Shown here in pieces: positions 1 through 6,080 of a stretch of 7,622 nucleotides of DNA (position 1 is its first letter; every line of letters starts with the position of its first letter). The notes beneath the pieces were generated by a model, which worked only from the letters and a program-made list of their open reading frames with translations, ran no database searches and was not told where the DNA came from. A program made the translations under genes and the position numbers. The stretch comes from Chloroflexota bacterium (GTDB taxonomy: Bacteria; Chloroflexota; Dehalococcoidia; GIF9; UBA5629): contig JAPLHJ010000152.1 in the NCBI GenBank assembly GCA_026389675.1, positions 1 through 7,622 on the forward strand, given 5' to 3'.

Positions 1-266
1 CCGGTATCAAGGTTTTCGCTTTCAGCCCGCCTTACACCAGGACGCCGCTGCTGAAGGCCGCCAACCTTCCGGAAAAGCTGCGCTGGTTCGCTATCAGCGG
101 CCTCTGGGACCCGGCGGTTATTGCCAAACAGGGCTATAAGGCGTTCAAGCAGGGCAAGACCATGTTTATCCCCGGGCCGATGAACTGGCTGATGCACTCG
201 GTCATCGTGCGCCTGACGCCGCACAACCTGTTGAATATGACCTCGAAGCTGATGATGAAGGGCTGA
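1..266 (+). CDS. Short-chain dehydrogenase/reductase (SDR), C-terminal part only
   Basis: The window opens inside this gene; the readable frame starts at base 3 and gives 87 residues to a TGA at 264-266. The segment carries what remains of the SDR C-terminus: a hydrophobic strand followed by SPPYTRTPLL, at the place where the family usually has a PG-x-T-x-T turn after the cofactor site. Then come a helix with VIAKQGYKAFKQGK and an IPGPMNWL stretch, which match the ends of DltE-like SDR oxidoreductases (VA..G..AL..GK...IPG). The Rossmann nucleotide-binding motif and the catalytic Tyr-x-x-x-Lys lie outside the window, so substrate and cofactor cannot be named. It converges on the mutase gene with only 6 bases between the two stop codons and no visible terminator hairpin. 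The family is fairly secure; the specific role is unknown. Confidence 0.68.
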   Translation, partial: GIKVFAFSPPYTRTPLLKAANLPEKLRWFAISGLWDPAVIAKQGYKAFKQGKTMFIPGPMNWLMHSVIVRLTPHNLLNMTSKLMMKG

Positions 267-272
267 AGATGG

Positions 273-2186
273 CTACATATTCCGCCGGTACTTGCCGCCT
301 ACCTGGTACAGGGCGTTGGTGATCTGACCCAGTGAAGCAAAACGCGCCGTCTCCATCATCTGCTCGAAGACGTTGCCGCCCGCTACCGCTACCAGCTGCA
401 GCTTCTTAAGTGTTTCCTGCGCCATGGCGGCGTTGCGCTTCTGGAAGTCGCGCAGGTTGTCTATCTGCCCCTGTTTCTCCTCGCTGCTGGAACGGCTGAG
501 CGGGATGTCGAAAGGTATCAGGTTTCCTTCCCTCGGATTCAGGTAGGTATTCACGCCTATGATGGGCAATTCACCGGAATGCTTGCGCTGCTCATAGAGC
601 ATTGACTCGTCCTGTATCTTGCCGCGCTGGTACTGAAGCTCCATGGCGCCCAGCACGCCGCCGCGCTTGGAGATGTGCTCAAACTCGTCTAATATCGCTT
701 CCTCCACCAGTTCGGTCAACTGCTCAAGTATATATGAGCCCTGCCATACATTCTCGTTCCTGGTGAGGCCGAACTCCCGCATGATGATAAGCTGCACCGC
801 CATGGCCCGCCGCACCGACTCCTCGGTAGGCGTGGTGATCGCCTCATCGTAGGAGTTGGTATGCAGCGAATTGCAGTTATCATAGAAGGCCAGCACAGCC
901 TGCAGCGTCGTGCGGATGTCGTTGAACTGTATGTCCTGCGCGTGCAACGAGCGGCCGGAGGTCTGAATATGGTATTTAAGCTGCTGGCTGCGCTCGTTTC
1001 CGCCGTACTTCTCCCGCATGGCCACCGCCCAGATGCGCCGTGCCACGCGCCCGATGACCGCGTACTCGGCGTCCATGCCGTTGGAGAAGAAAAATGACAG
1101 GTTGGGAGCGAAAGAATCCAGGGGGAATCCGCGCGCAAGGTAATACTCCACATAGGTAAAACCGTTGGCCAGCGTGAAGGCCACCTGGGAGATGGGATTG
1201 GCCCCGGCCTCGGCGATGTGATAGCCCGAGATAGAGACCGAGTAGTAGTTGCGCACGCTGTGCTTGATGAAATATTCCTGTATATCGCCCATCATCTTGA
1301 GCGCGAACTCAATGGAGAAGATGCAGCTGTTCTGCCCCTGGTCTTCCTTGAGTATGTCGGCCTGCACCGTACCGCGCACCACCGAGAGGGTCTGCGCCTT
1401 TATCCTGGCGTGCTCGTCCGGCGTGGGCAGCCTGCCCTGCTCTTCCCTGAACTTATCCACCTGCTGGTCGATGGCCGCGTTCAGGAAAAAGGCCAGCATA
1501 ACCGGCGCCGGCCCGTTGATGGTCATGGAAACCGAGGTATTGGGCGAGCACAGGTCGAAGCCGGCGTAGAGTTTCTTGATGTCCTCCAGCGTGCAGATGG
1601 ATACACCCGACTCGCCGACCTTGCCGAAGATATCCGGGCTTTCCTGCGGATCTTCACCGAAGAGCGTCACCGCGTCAAAGGCTGTGGACAAGCGCTTGGC
1701 TTCGTCGTTCTGCGAGAGGAAATGGAAGCGCGTGTTGGTACGCACCGGCCCCCCCTCACCGGCGAACTGCCTCTTCGGCTCCTCATCCCTGCGCCTGAAG
1801 GGGAAGACGCCTGCAGTGTAGGGATAGCTGCCCGGCACGTTCTCCAGCATCAAATACTTGAGCCTCTCACCGTGGTCCTTCAGGTCGGGCACGCTCACCC
1901 TGGGGATACGCGTGCCGGCCAGGGTAGTATCGGTTAATTCAACTTTATATTCCTGGTCACGCACCCTGTAACGGAAATAATCGCTTCCGTAGGTCCTGCG
2001 CAGCTCATCCCAGCCCTCCAGCAACTTCCGGTCTTCCGGCTTGAGCTTAGACTGGAGAGCCGCTATTTTCTTGTCGATGGCCTCATGCGCGGCCTCGTCT
2101 TCTATTTCCATCCGGGCCAAACTTAGTTGCTGGATGCGCCGCGCGATATCCGCCTGCTTCTGCACGCCTTTCTTATAGCCGCGCAC
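273..2186 (-). CDS. icmF: IcmF C-terminal half: acyl-CoA mutase catalytic domain
   Basis: This frame gives 637 residues from a GTG at 2184-2186, but the coding frame clearly runs further upstream, to about 2285, and the GTG has no ribosome site, so it is probably not a true start. The catalytic TIM barrel is complete, ending GGKYRRNM as IcmF does. Motifs include YPYTAGVFPF (121-130), RQFAGEGG (139-146), SVSMTINGPAP (218-228), SGYHIAEAGA (320-329, with the catalytic-region His323), NLSFFFSNGMDAEYA (362-376) and HIQTSGRSLH (406-415). By alignment from memory, Phe141 sits where methylmalonyl-CoA mutase has Tyr89, and Gln285 (in EDQGQN) where it has Arg207. Phe/Gln is the isobutyryl-CoA mutase pair. 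It is therefore unlikely to be a methylmalonyl-CoA mutase, the label a quick search would give. Its stop lies 6 bases from the convergent SDR stop. Confidence 0.86.
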   Translation of the reverse strand: MRGYKKGVQKQADIARRIQQLSLARMEIEDEAAHEAIDKKIAALQSKLKPEDRKLLEGWDELRRTYGSDYFRYRVRDQEYKVELTDTTLAGTRIPRVSVPDLKDHGERLKYLMLENVPGSYPYTAGVFPFRRRDEEPKRQFAGEGGPVRTNTRFHFLSQNDEAKRLSTAFDAVTLFGEDPQESPDIFGKVGESGVSICTLEDIKKLYAGFDLCSPNTSVSMTINGPAPVMLAFFLNAAIDQQVDKFREEQGRLPTPDEHARIKAQTLSVVRGTVQADILKEDQGQNSCIFSIEFALKMMGDIQEYFIKHSVRNYYSVSISGYHIAEAGANPISQVAFTLANGFTYVEYYLARGFPLDSFAPNLSFFFSNGMDAEYAVIGRVARRIWAVAMREKYGGNERSQQLKYHIQTSGRSLHAQDIQFNDIRTTLQAVLAFYDNCNSLHTNSYDEAITTPTEESVRRAMAVQLIIMREFGLTRNENVWQGSYILEQLTELVEEAILDEFEHISKRGGVLGAMELQYQRGKIQDESMLYEQRKHSGELPIIGVNTYLNPREGNLIPFDIPLSRSSSEEKQGQIDNLRDFQKRNAAMAQETLKKLQLVAVAGGNVFEQMMETARFASLGQITNALYQVGGKYRRNM

Positions 2187-2290
2187 CGTCTCGGCGATCT
2201 CACCTAAGTAACGTATGCGGTCCGGCGGTATGATATGGCGTACGGCGCTGGTATGCGAGACCCTGTCCTCAGGTATGTATAGTGCCGTAC
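2187..2290 (-). other. Frame junction in icmF, coding without a start codon
   Basis: On the minus strand the first frame reads MPVYGTIHT and stops (TGA 2269-2271). The overlapping mutase frame is open only after a TAG a few codons upstream. It reads ALYIPEDRVSHT, then SAVRHIIPPDRIRYLGEI, into the mutase half with no ATG, GTG or TTG before 2186. The two frames overlap for about 27 bases, so the shift must lie in that short interval. There is no homopolymer run. Skipping the T of the stop (ACC-T-GAG) yields a continuous and plausible protein. Confidence 0.8.
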
Positions 2291-3459
2291 ACGGGCATCT
2301 TCTCTAATGTCTGGTCAAATTTCTCATGCGTGCGCCGCAGTTGCCGCCTCACCTCGCGCAGCGCGTCCTCCGAACCTTTCTTATCATATTTATTCAGCAC
2401 CACGATATCGGCGTAATCGAGCATATCTATCTTCTCGAGCTGGGTGGGCGCGCCGAATTCCGACGTCATCACATACAGGCAGACATCGGAGATATCGACT
2501 ATGGCGGTGTCGCCCTGCCCGATGCCGGCTGTCTCAACCAGCACCAGGTCGTAGCCCGCGGCTTTGACCACATTTATGGCATCCTGTATGACCTCCGGCA
2601 CTTCCGTCTTAGAGCCCCGCGTAGCCAGCGAGCGCATATAGACATCGCCGCCGTAAACATAGTTCATGCGGATGCGGTCGCCCAGCAGTGCGCCTCCCGT
2701 ACGCCGCTTGGAGGGGTCGGCGGAAAGCACAGCCACCCTCTTGCCCGGGTTGGCCGCTCTAAAGCGCAGCACCAGTTCGTCCAGCAGGGAGCTTTTTCCC
2801 GACCCGCCGGTGCCGGTCACACCGATGACGGGCGCCTTGTTCCGCCCGGCCTTTTCCCTCATTTCCTCACTGTATTTCGGCCACGGGTCAACGCCCATGT
2901 CCGCCAGTGTGATCATGCGGGCTACTTTGGCCGGCTCATCTGTACTTAGCTTGCCCGGCGTGGGTATGGGCGCCCCGCGTTTGGATGTATCATGCTCTGA
3001 AGTGATCCCGATGGTATGGAAATCGCAGCGCTGCAGCAGGTCATCTATCATGCCCACCAGTCCCAGGTTGCGCCCGTCCTCGGGATCATAGATGCGCTCG
3101 ACGCCGTATTCCTGCAGTTCCTTTATCTCGTTGGGACGTATCACGCCGCCACCGCCGCCGAAGATACGTATGTGCCCCGCGCCGAGCTTATCGAACATGT
3201 CCTTCATGTACTTGAAGAACTCCATGTGGCCGCCCTGGTAGGATGAAACCGCCACCGCCTGCACGTCTTCCTGCACCGCCGCCTCGACTATCTCTCCCAC
3301 TGACCGGCTGTGCCCGAGGTGTATGACCTCCGCGCCGCCAGACTGGATTAAACGGCGCATGATATTGATGGCCGCGTCGTGGCCGTCGAACAGGGTAGTG
3401 GCCGTGACCACCCTCACCCGGTGTTTTAATTCGTAGCGTCCGCTCTTGCTTTCAGCCAT
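2269..3459 (-). CDS. icmF: IcmF N-terminal half: B12-binding domain and MeaB-like GTPase
   Basis: This frame gives 396 residues from an ATG 23 bases after the dehydrogenase stop, with only a weak ribosome site (GGGC). Residues about 12-145 form the cobalamin domain. The DGHDAA motif at 25-30 holds the candidate axial ligand His27, followed by SSYQGGH (72-78) and the glycine run FGGGGG (100-105). A linker of about 65 residues leads to the GTPase. That domain shows Walker A GTGGSGKS (216-223), SADPSKRRTGG (246-256), the switch motif ETAGIGQGD (309-317) and the guanine-specificity motif NKYD (356-359). In this family the G-domain gates loading and repair of adenosylcobalamin. The frame ends MPVYGTIHT-stop, just past the MPVYGT segment that closes the G-domain in IcmF; the mutase domain follows in another frame. 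If translated alone, it would be a free chaperone/cobalamin protein. Confidence 0.87.
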   Translation of the reverse strand: MAESKSGRYELKHRVRVVTATTLFDGHDAAINIMRRLIQSGGAEVIHLGHSRSVGEIVEAAVQEDVQAVAVSSYQGGHMEFFKYMKDMFDKLGAGHIRIFGGGGGVIRPNEIKELQEYGVERIYDPEDGRNLGLVGMIDDLLQRCDFHTIGITSEHDTSKRGAPIPTPGKLSTDEPAKVARMITLADMGVDPWPKYSEEMREKAGRNKAPVIGVTGTGGSGKSSLLDELVLRFRAANPGKRVAVLSADPSKRRTGGALLGDRIRMNYVYGGDVYMRSLATRGSKTEVPEVIQDAINVVKAAGYDLVLVETAGIGQGDTAIVDISDVCLYVMTSEFGAPTQLEKIDMLDYADIVVLNKYDKKGSEDALREVRRQLRRTHEKFDQTLEKMPVYGTIHT

Positions 3460-3482
3460 GACTGCCCGTTTCTAACAGGGCT

Positions 3483-4667
3483 TTATTTCATCCTGGGCAG
3501 GCCCAGGCCGTACCAGGCGATGATGTTGCGCTGTATCTCGTTGGTGCCCATGGAAACGATGGGCACGAAACAGGCCATGTAGAGAGATTCGAAAATGCCG
3601 GAGATTTTAGCCCATTTGGAATGCGGCACCTGCCCGAAGGGGCCCATCAGGTCGGTGGCTACCTGCGCCATCCTTTCCATCAACTCGCTGGCGTAGACTT
3701 TCACGCTGGCCGCGTCCATCAGTCCCATTTCGTTGCGGCTCTGCTGGTCGGCGATGCGGTAGGCCAGCGTGCGCACCGCTTCAAGCTCGCAGGCCAGGTC
3801 AGCTATACGGCTGCGCACAAGAGGGTCCCTGGATAGCGGGACGCCGTTGCGCCTGGTCTCGTTGCAGTATTCCACCAGGTATTCCATGACGCGCACCAGG
3901 GCATAGACCATGGCCATATTCGACCTCTCGAAACCGGCCAGGACATTGACCACCGCCCATCCCCCGCCGTCCTTGCCGACCACCTGGTTGGCCGGGATAT
4001 GCACATCGTCCAGGTAAACTTCATTATAGACATGGACGCCGTCCATGTAGGGTATGCCTTTCACGGTAATGCCGGGGCTTTTCATATCGCAGAGCATGAA
4101 GGTCAGGTTCTGGTGCTTCTTGGCCGCCGGGTCCGAGCGGTAGACCCCGAATGCCCAGTCGGCCTTATGCGCCCCGGTATTCCAGGTTTTCTGGCCGTTG
4201 ACAATATACTCGTCGCCCTTCTTGATGGCGCTGGTGGTAAGCGCGGCCAGGTCCGAGCCCGCGTTGGGCTCGCTCCACAGCTCGCACCACATGACCTCGC
4301 CTGAGGCAATGCCCGGGAGGAACTTCTTTTTGACCTCATCGCTGGCGGCCGCCAGCAGGGTCGGGGCCAGCATGGCCACGCCGAATTCATCAACGCCGGG
4401 CACACCATGGTAACCGCAGGCCTCGGCGAAGAGCACCTTGTCCATCATGTCTCCGCTGCCGCCGTATTCCTGGGGCCAGTGCAGCGCCAGCCATCCCCTC
4501 TTTCCGAATTCCCTGGCGCACATGCGGTGATATTCCCAGCACTCCTCGTTTTCGTATTTGCTTTCAAAACCTACGTACGATGCCGGGCGCTTCTTTTCCA
4601 GTGCTTCACATACCTTGTAAAATTCTTGCTTTCGGGCTTCCTGTTGCGGTGTCAGCCTGAAATCCAT
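3483..4667 (-). CDS. Acyl-CoA dehydrogenase
   Basis: This is a complete 394-residue flavoenzyme, the family's usual length, oxidising an acyl-CoA to the trans-2-enoyl-CoA with FAD and passing electrons to an electron-transfer flavoprotein. The order is N-terminal helical domain (about 1-120), beta domain with the signature WCELWSEPNAGSDLA (127-141) and GQKTWNTGAH (158-167), then the C-terminal helical domain ending in GTNEIQRNIIAWYGLGLPR (374-392). At the place of the medium-chain catalytic glutamate (Glu376) there is Met373. Glu247 in GFERSNMA instead matches the alternative catalytic-base position of isovaleryl- and long-chain-type enzymes. The ATG is preceded by a strong AAAGGAG (4674-4680) six bases away. 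It is the first gene of a likely operon with IcmF, which suggests a short or branched acyl-CoA substrate, though substrate cannot be read from sequence. Confidence 0.93.
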   Translation of the reverse strand: MDFRLTPQQEARKQEFYKVCEALEKKRPASYVGFESKYENEECWEYHRMCAREFGKRGWLALHWPQEYGGSGDMMDKVLFAEACGYHGVPGVDEFGVAMLAPTLLAAASDEVKKKFLPGIASGEVMWCELWSEPNAGSDLAALTTSAIKKGDEYIVNGQKTWNTGAHKADWAFGVYRSDPAAKKHQNLTFMLCDMKSPGITVKGIPYMDGVHVYNEVYLDDVHIPANQVVGKDGGGWAVVNVLAGFERSNMAMVYALVRVMEYLVEYCNETRRNGVPLSRDPLVRSRIADLACELEAVRTLAYRIADQQSRNEMGLMDAASVKVYASELMERMAQVATDLMGPFGQVPHSKWAKISGIFESLYMACFVPIVSMGTNEIQRNIIAWYGLGLPRMK

Positions 4668-4673
4668 GTCTAA

Positions 4674-4680
4674 CTCCTTT
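4674..4680 (-). promoter_or_regulatory. Ribosome binding site of the acyl-CoA dehydrogenase
   Basis: AAAGGAG on the minus strand, six bases before the ATG at 4665-4667. It fixes the start and is the strongest ribosome site in this operon. Confidence 0.75.
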
Positions 4681-4747
4681 CCTGTTACCTGGCAGGCATA
4701 ATAAGTAATCTGTATATACGGCCTTCGGCGTCTTTCTACGGCTGAAA

Positions 4748-4756
4748 ATTATAGCA
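4748..4756 (-). promoter_or_regulatory. Extended -10 promoter for the acyl-CoA dehydrogenase-icmF operon
   Basis: The minus strand reads TGCTATAAT: a perfect -10 hexamer (4748-4753) with the TG of an extended -10. No good -35 lies at 16-18 bases; a TTGGAA is only 13 bases upstream, so the extended -10 probably carries recognition. The predicted transcript start near 4741 would leave an untranslated leader of roughly 75 bases. Consensus match only; no experimental support is visible. Confidence 0.55.
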
Positions 4757-4813
4757 TAAACCGTTTTTCCAATCCTGCCATCCGGATTTCACACTTGATT
4801 TAGCATAATACCG
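4752..4813. repeat. Direct repeat TAGCATAA(T)ACCG in the divergent intergenic region
   Basis: TAGCATAAACCG at 4752-4763 recurs as TAGCATAATACCG at 4801-4813, the starts 49 bases apart, close to five helical turns. The first copy overlaps the -10 of the minus-strand promoter and the second overlaps the candidate -35 of the plus-strand promoter. This placement would suit an operator, but the match is short and AT-rich enough to arise by chance. Confidence 0.35.
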
Positions 4814-4828
4814 CCGTCCAGCTATAAT
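4799..4828 (+). promoter_or_regulatory. Sigma-70-type promoter for the peroxiredoxin gene
   Basis: A perfect TATAAT (4823-4828) lies 18 bases after TTAGCA (4799-4804), which matches four of six bases of the TTGACA consensus. A transcript would start near 4835, about 33 bases before the ATG. Confidence 0.55.
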
Positions 4829-4856
4829 TAGTGCAGTATCTAATAACGCAAGTTAC

Positions 4857-4861
4857 GGAGG
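4857..4861 (+). promoter_or_regulatory. Ribosome binding site of the peroxiredoxin
   Basis: GGAGG six bases before the ATG at 4868, confirming that start. Confidence 0.75.
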
Positions 4862-4867
4862 CGGTAA

Positions 4868-5341
4868 ATGGCTGATATCGAACGCAAGGTCAAGGCAGGA
4901 GACAGGGCGCCGGACTTCACCCTCAAAGACCAGGACGGCAACGATTTCACGCTGCATAGTCAAAAGGGAGGGCGTGTCCTGCTTTCCTTCCATCCCCTGG
5001 CCTGGACGCCGGTCTGCACCCAGCAGATGCAGTCGCTGGAGGAAAACTTCGCGGTTTTCAAGTCGTTAAATACCCTTCCCGTGGGGATGAGCGTCGACCC
5101 GGTGCCGTCCAAGAAGGCCTGGGCTGAAAGTATCGGGGTAAAGAAGGTCCCGCTGCTCTCCGATTTCTGGCCGCACGGGGCAGCGGCCAAACTATTCGAC
5201 ATCTTCCGCGACAAGAACGGCTTCTCGGAGAGGGCCAATATCAGCGGGGATGAGAATGGCAAGATCGCCCTTCTCAAAACCTACCCCCTCAGCCAGTTGC
5301 CCGATATAAATGAGATAATTGAATTTATCAGGAAGCTGTGA
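4868..5341 (+). CDS. Peroxiredoxin (AhpC/TSA family), single-cysteine type
   Basis: This 157-residue cytoplasmic thiol peroxidase would reduce hydrogen or organic peroxides through a cysteine sulfenic acid. The thioredoxin-fold start (GDRAPDFTLKDQDGNDFTL, 11-29) is followed by the catalytic loop FHPLAWTPVC (41-50), which carries the family's Pro43, Thr47 and peroxidatic Cys50. Arg122 in SERANI fits the conserved active-site arginine. Cys50 is the only cysteine in the protein, so there is no internal resolving cysteine; recycling would need an external thiol or partner. The length fits the shorter AhpE/BCP-like members rather than typical AhpC (about 190). GGAGG at 4857-4861 lies six bases before the ATG. 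It is transcribed away from the acyl-CoA operon, and the lipoprotein gene follows 78 bases downstream. Confidence 0.9.
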   Translation: MADIERKVKAGDRAPDFTLKDQDGNDFTLHSQKGGRVLLSFHPLAWTPVCTQQMQSLEENFAVFKSLNTLPVGMSVDPVPSKKAWAESIGVKKVPLLSDFWPHGAAAKLFDIFRDKNGFSERANISGDENGKIALLKTYPLSQLPDINEIIEFIRKL

Positions 5342-5373
5342 ACGGGACTACTTGGGCCGATCAACCGCGTAAC

Positions 5374-5382
5374 TGTTAAAAT
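5374..5382 (+). promoter_or_regulatory. Possible extended -10 promoter for the lipoprotein gene
   Basis: TGTTAAAAT gives a -10-like TAAAAT (five of six consensus bases) with an upstream TG. A poor -35 (TTGGGC, 5352-5357) is 19 bases away. It may supplement read-through from the peroxiredoxin promoter. Weak evidence. Confidence 0.3.
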
Positions 5383-5407
5383 TATCCCGGTGATTGCGGA
5401 TGTATAC

Positions 5408-5413
5408 AGGAGG
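5408..5413 (+). promoter_or_regulatory. Ribosome binding site that sets the lipoprotein start
   Basis: AGGAGG six bases before the ATG at 5420-5422. An in-frame GTG at 5390 would add ten residues in front of the signal peptide and lies upstream of this site, so the ATG is preferred. Confidence 0.8.
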
Positions 5414-5419
5414 TATCAG

Positions 5420-6070
5420 ATGAAGAAAGCTCTGGCAGGTTTACTATTGATGTCCCTGCTGGCCGCCGCGTGTGTGACCGTTATCGCCCCGGCGCCCGCT
5501 GCCCCTCCCCCGGTAAATAATCCCCCGGCAACTACATCACCGCAGACCGCCAACCCGCCACAGTCCCAACCGGCGTCGTTCAACATGCCTGTAGTGGCGG
5601 TATTCACGGTGCAGCCGGCCAATATCATGTCCGGCAATTACGCGACACTGACCTGGGATATCCGCAATGCTTACGACGTCAGTATTGAGCCGCGCTTCGG
5701 CATAACCCGGCCCAGCGGCTCCCAGCCGGTTAACCCGCCTTTCACCACTACCTATAAACTAACTGCCAATAACAGCCAGGGCTCGATATTAGCTACCACC
5801 ACGCTCACGGTTTCCGGCGTCCCGCCGACCGTGGATACACCGACGGTAACATTTTTCACCGCCAATCCCTACGTCATCCGCAGGGGAGAATCGGCTATAC
5901 TGAGCTGGCAGACCGTCGGCGGGTCGTCGGTATCCATAGATAAAGACCTGGGTACAGTGCCGGGAGAAGGGACATCGCAGGTCTCGCCCACGGAGACCAC
6001 CACTTACACGCTGAGTGTCACCAGCCCTGAGGGCGCACAGTTCCAGACGGCGACGGTGAACGTAAAATAA
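5420..6070 (+). CDS. Secreted lipoprotein with two tandem Ig-like domains
   Basis: From the preferred ATG this is 216 residues. It opens with a signal peptide (Lys2-Lys3, hydrophobic core, then LLAAAC with candidate lipidated Cys18). A Pro/Ala/Thr/Asn-rich linker of about 35 residues follows, typical of an extended tether on the cell surface. Two similar beta-rich units come next, about 58-131 and 141-216. Each runs F-x-x-x-P-x-x-I-x-x-G-x-x-A-x-L-x-W, then V-S-I, then T-T-T-Y-x-L and a G-x-x-x-T-x-T/V-x-V ending. This is the look of immunoglobulin-like or PKD-like extracellular repeats, and no catalytic motif is visible. The lipobox has Ala rather than Leu at -3, which lowers certainty a little. 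It could be an adhesion, scaffold or wall-spanning protein; no partner is evident. Confidence 0.8.
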   Translation: MKKALAGLLLMSLLAAACVTVIAPAPAAPPPVNNPPATTSPQTANPPQSQPASFNMPVVAVFTVQPANIMSGNYATLTWDIRNAYDVSIEPRFGITRPSGSQPVNPPFTTTYKLTANNSQGSILATTTLTVSGVPPTVDTPTVTFFTANPYVIRRGESAILSWQTVGGSSVSIDKDLGTVPGEGTSQVSPTETTTYTLSVTSPEGAQFQTATVNVK

Positions 6071-6080
6071 ATCTGCAGAA

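Larger units (their letters stand above)
273..3459 (-). pseudogene. icmF: Fused isobutyryl-CoA mutase IcmF (cobalamin domain + G-protein + mutase), interrupted by a frameshift
   Basis: Read as one locus, this is an IcmF with the family's own domain order: N-terminal B12-binding domain, MeaB-like GTPase, then the TIM-barrel mutase. The first frame stops at a TGA (2269-2271), and the mutase continues in the +1 frame. Skipping one base near the stop joins them into about 1061 residues, close to the roughly 1080-1095 usual for IcmF. The second frame encodes HIIPPDRIRYLGEIAETV immediately before its first possible start, and this stretch is conserved in IcmF proteins. It has no ATG, GTG or TTG there, so the halves are not naturally separate genes. 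The enzyme would interconvert isobutyryl-CoA and n-butyryl-CoA with adenosylcobalamin in the cytoplasm. Whether the break is real, an assembly error or recoded cannot be told from this sequence. Confidence 0.8.

Noticed and set aside
716..1153. A 145-residue minus-strand open frame within the mutase gene
   Set aside because: It is an alternative frame of the mutase coding strand, with Arg/Ser/Pro-rich composition typical of out-of-frame translation.
1218..1937. A 239-residue plus-strand open frame opposite the mutase gene
   Set aside because: It lies wholly antisense to a motif-rich enzyme, has no recognisable domain and no ribosome site; it is a by-product of GC-rich coding on the other strand.
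2184..2186. GTG as the true start of an independent mutase gene
   Set aside because: Conserved IcmF residues are encoded upstream in the same frame, and no ribosome site precedes the GTG.
2326..2949. A 207-residue plus-strand open frame opposite the GTPase half of IcmF
   Set aside because: Antisense to the conserved Walker A, switch and NKYD motifs, with no family resemblance of its own.
4795..4828. TTGATT (4795-4800) as -35 for the peroxiredoxin promoter
   Set aside because: The spacer to TATAAT would be 22 bases; TTAGCA at 4799-4804 with 18 bases fits better.
5343..5390. Hairpin CGGGA...TCCCG after the peroxiredoxin
   Set aside because: The arms are five bases long and almost 40 bases apart, with no T-tract; not a credible terminator.
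5390..5392. GTG start for the lipoprotein
   Set aside because: It would place ten residues before the signal peptide; AGGAGG is correctly spaced only for the ATG at 5420.
6071..6080. Terminator between the convergent lipoprotein and transglutaminase-like genes
   Set aside because: Only a short CTGCAG palindrome in 10 bases, with no stable stem or T-run.
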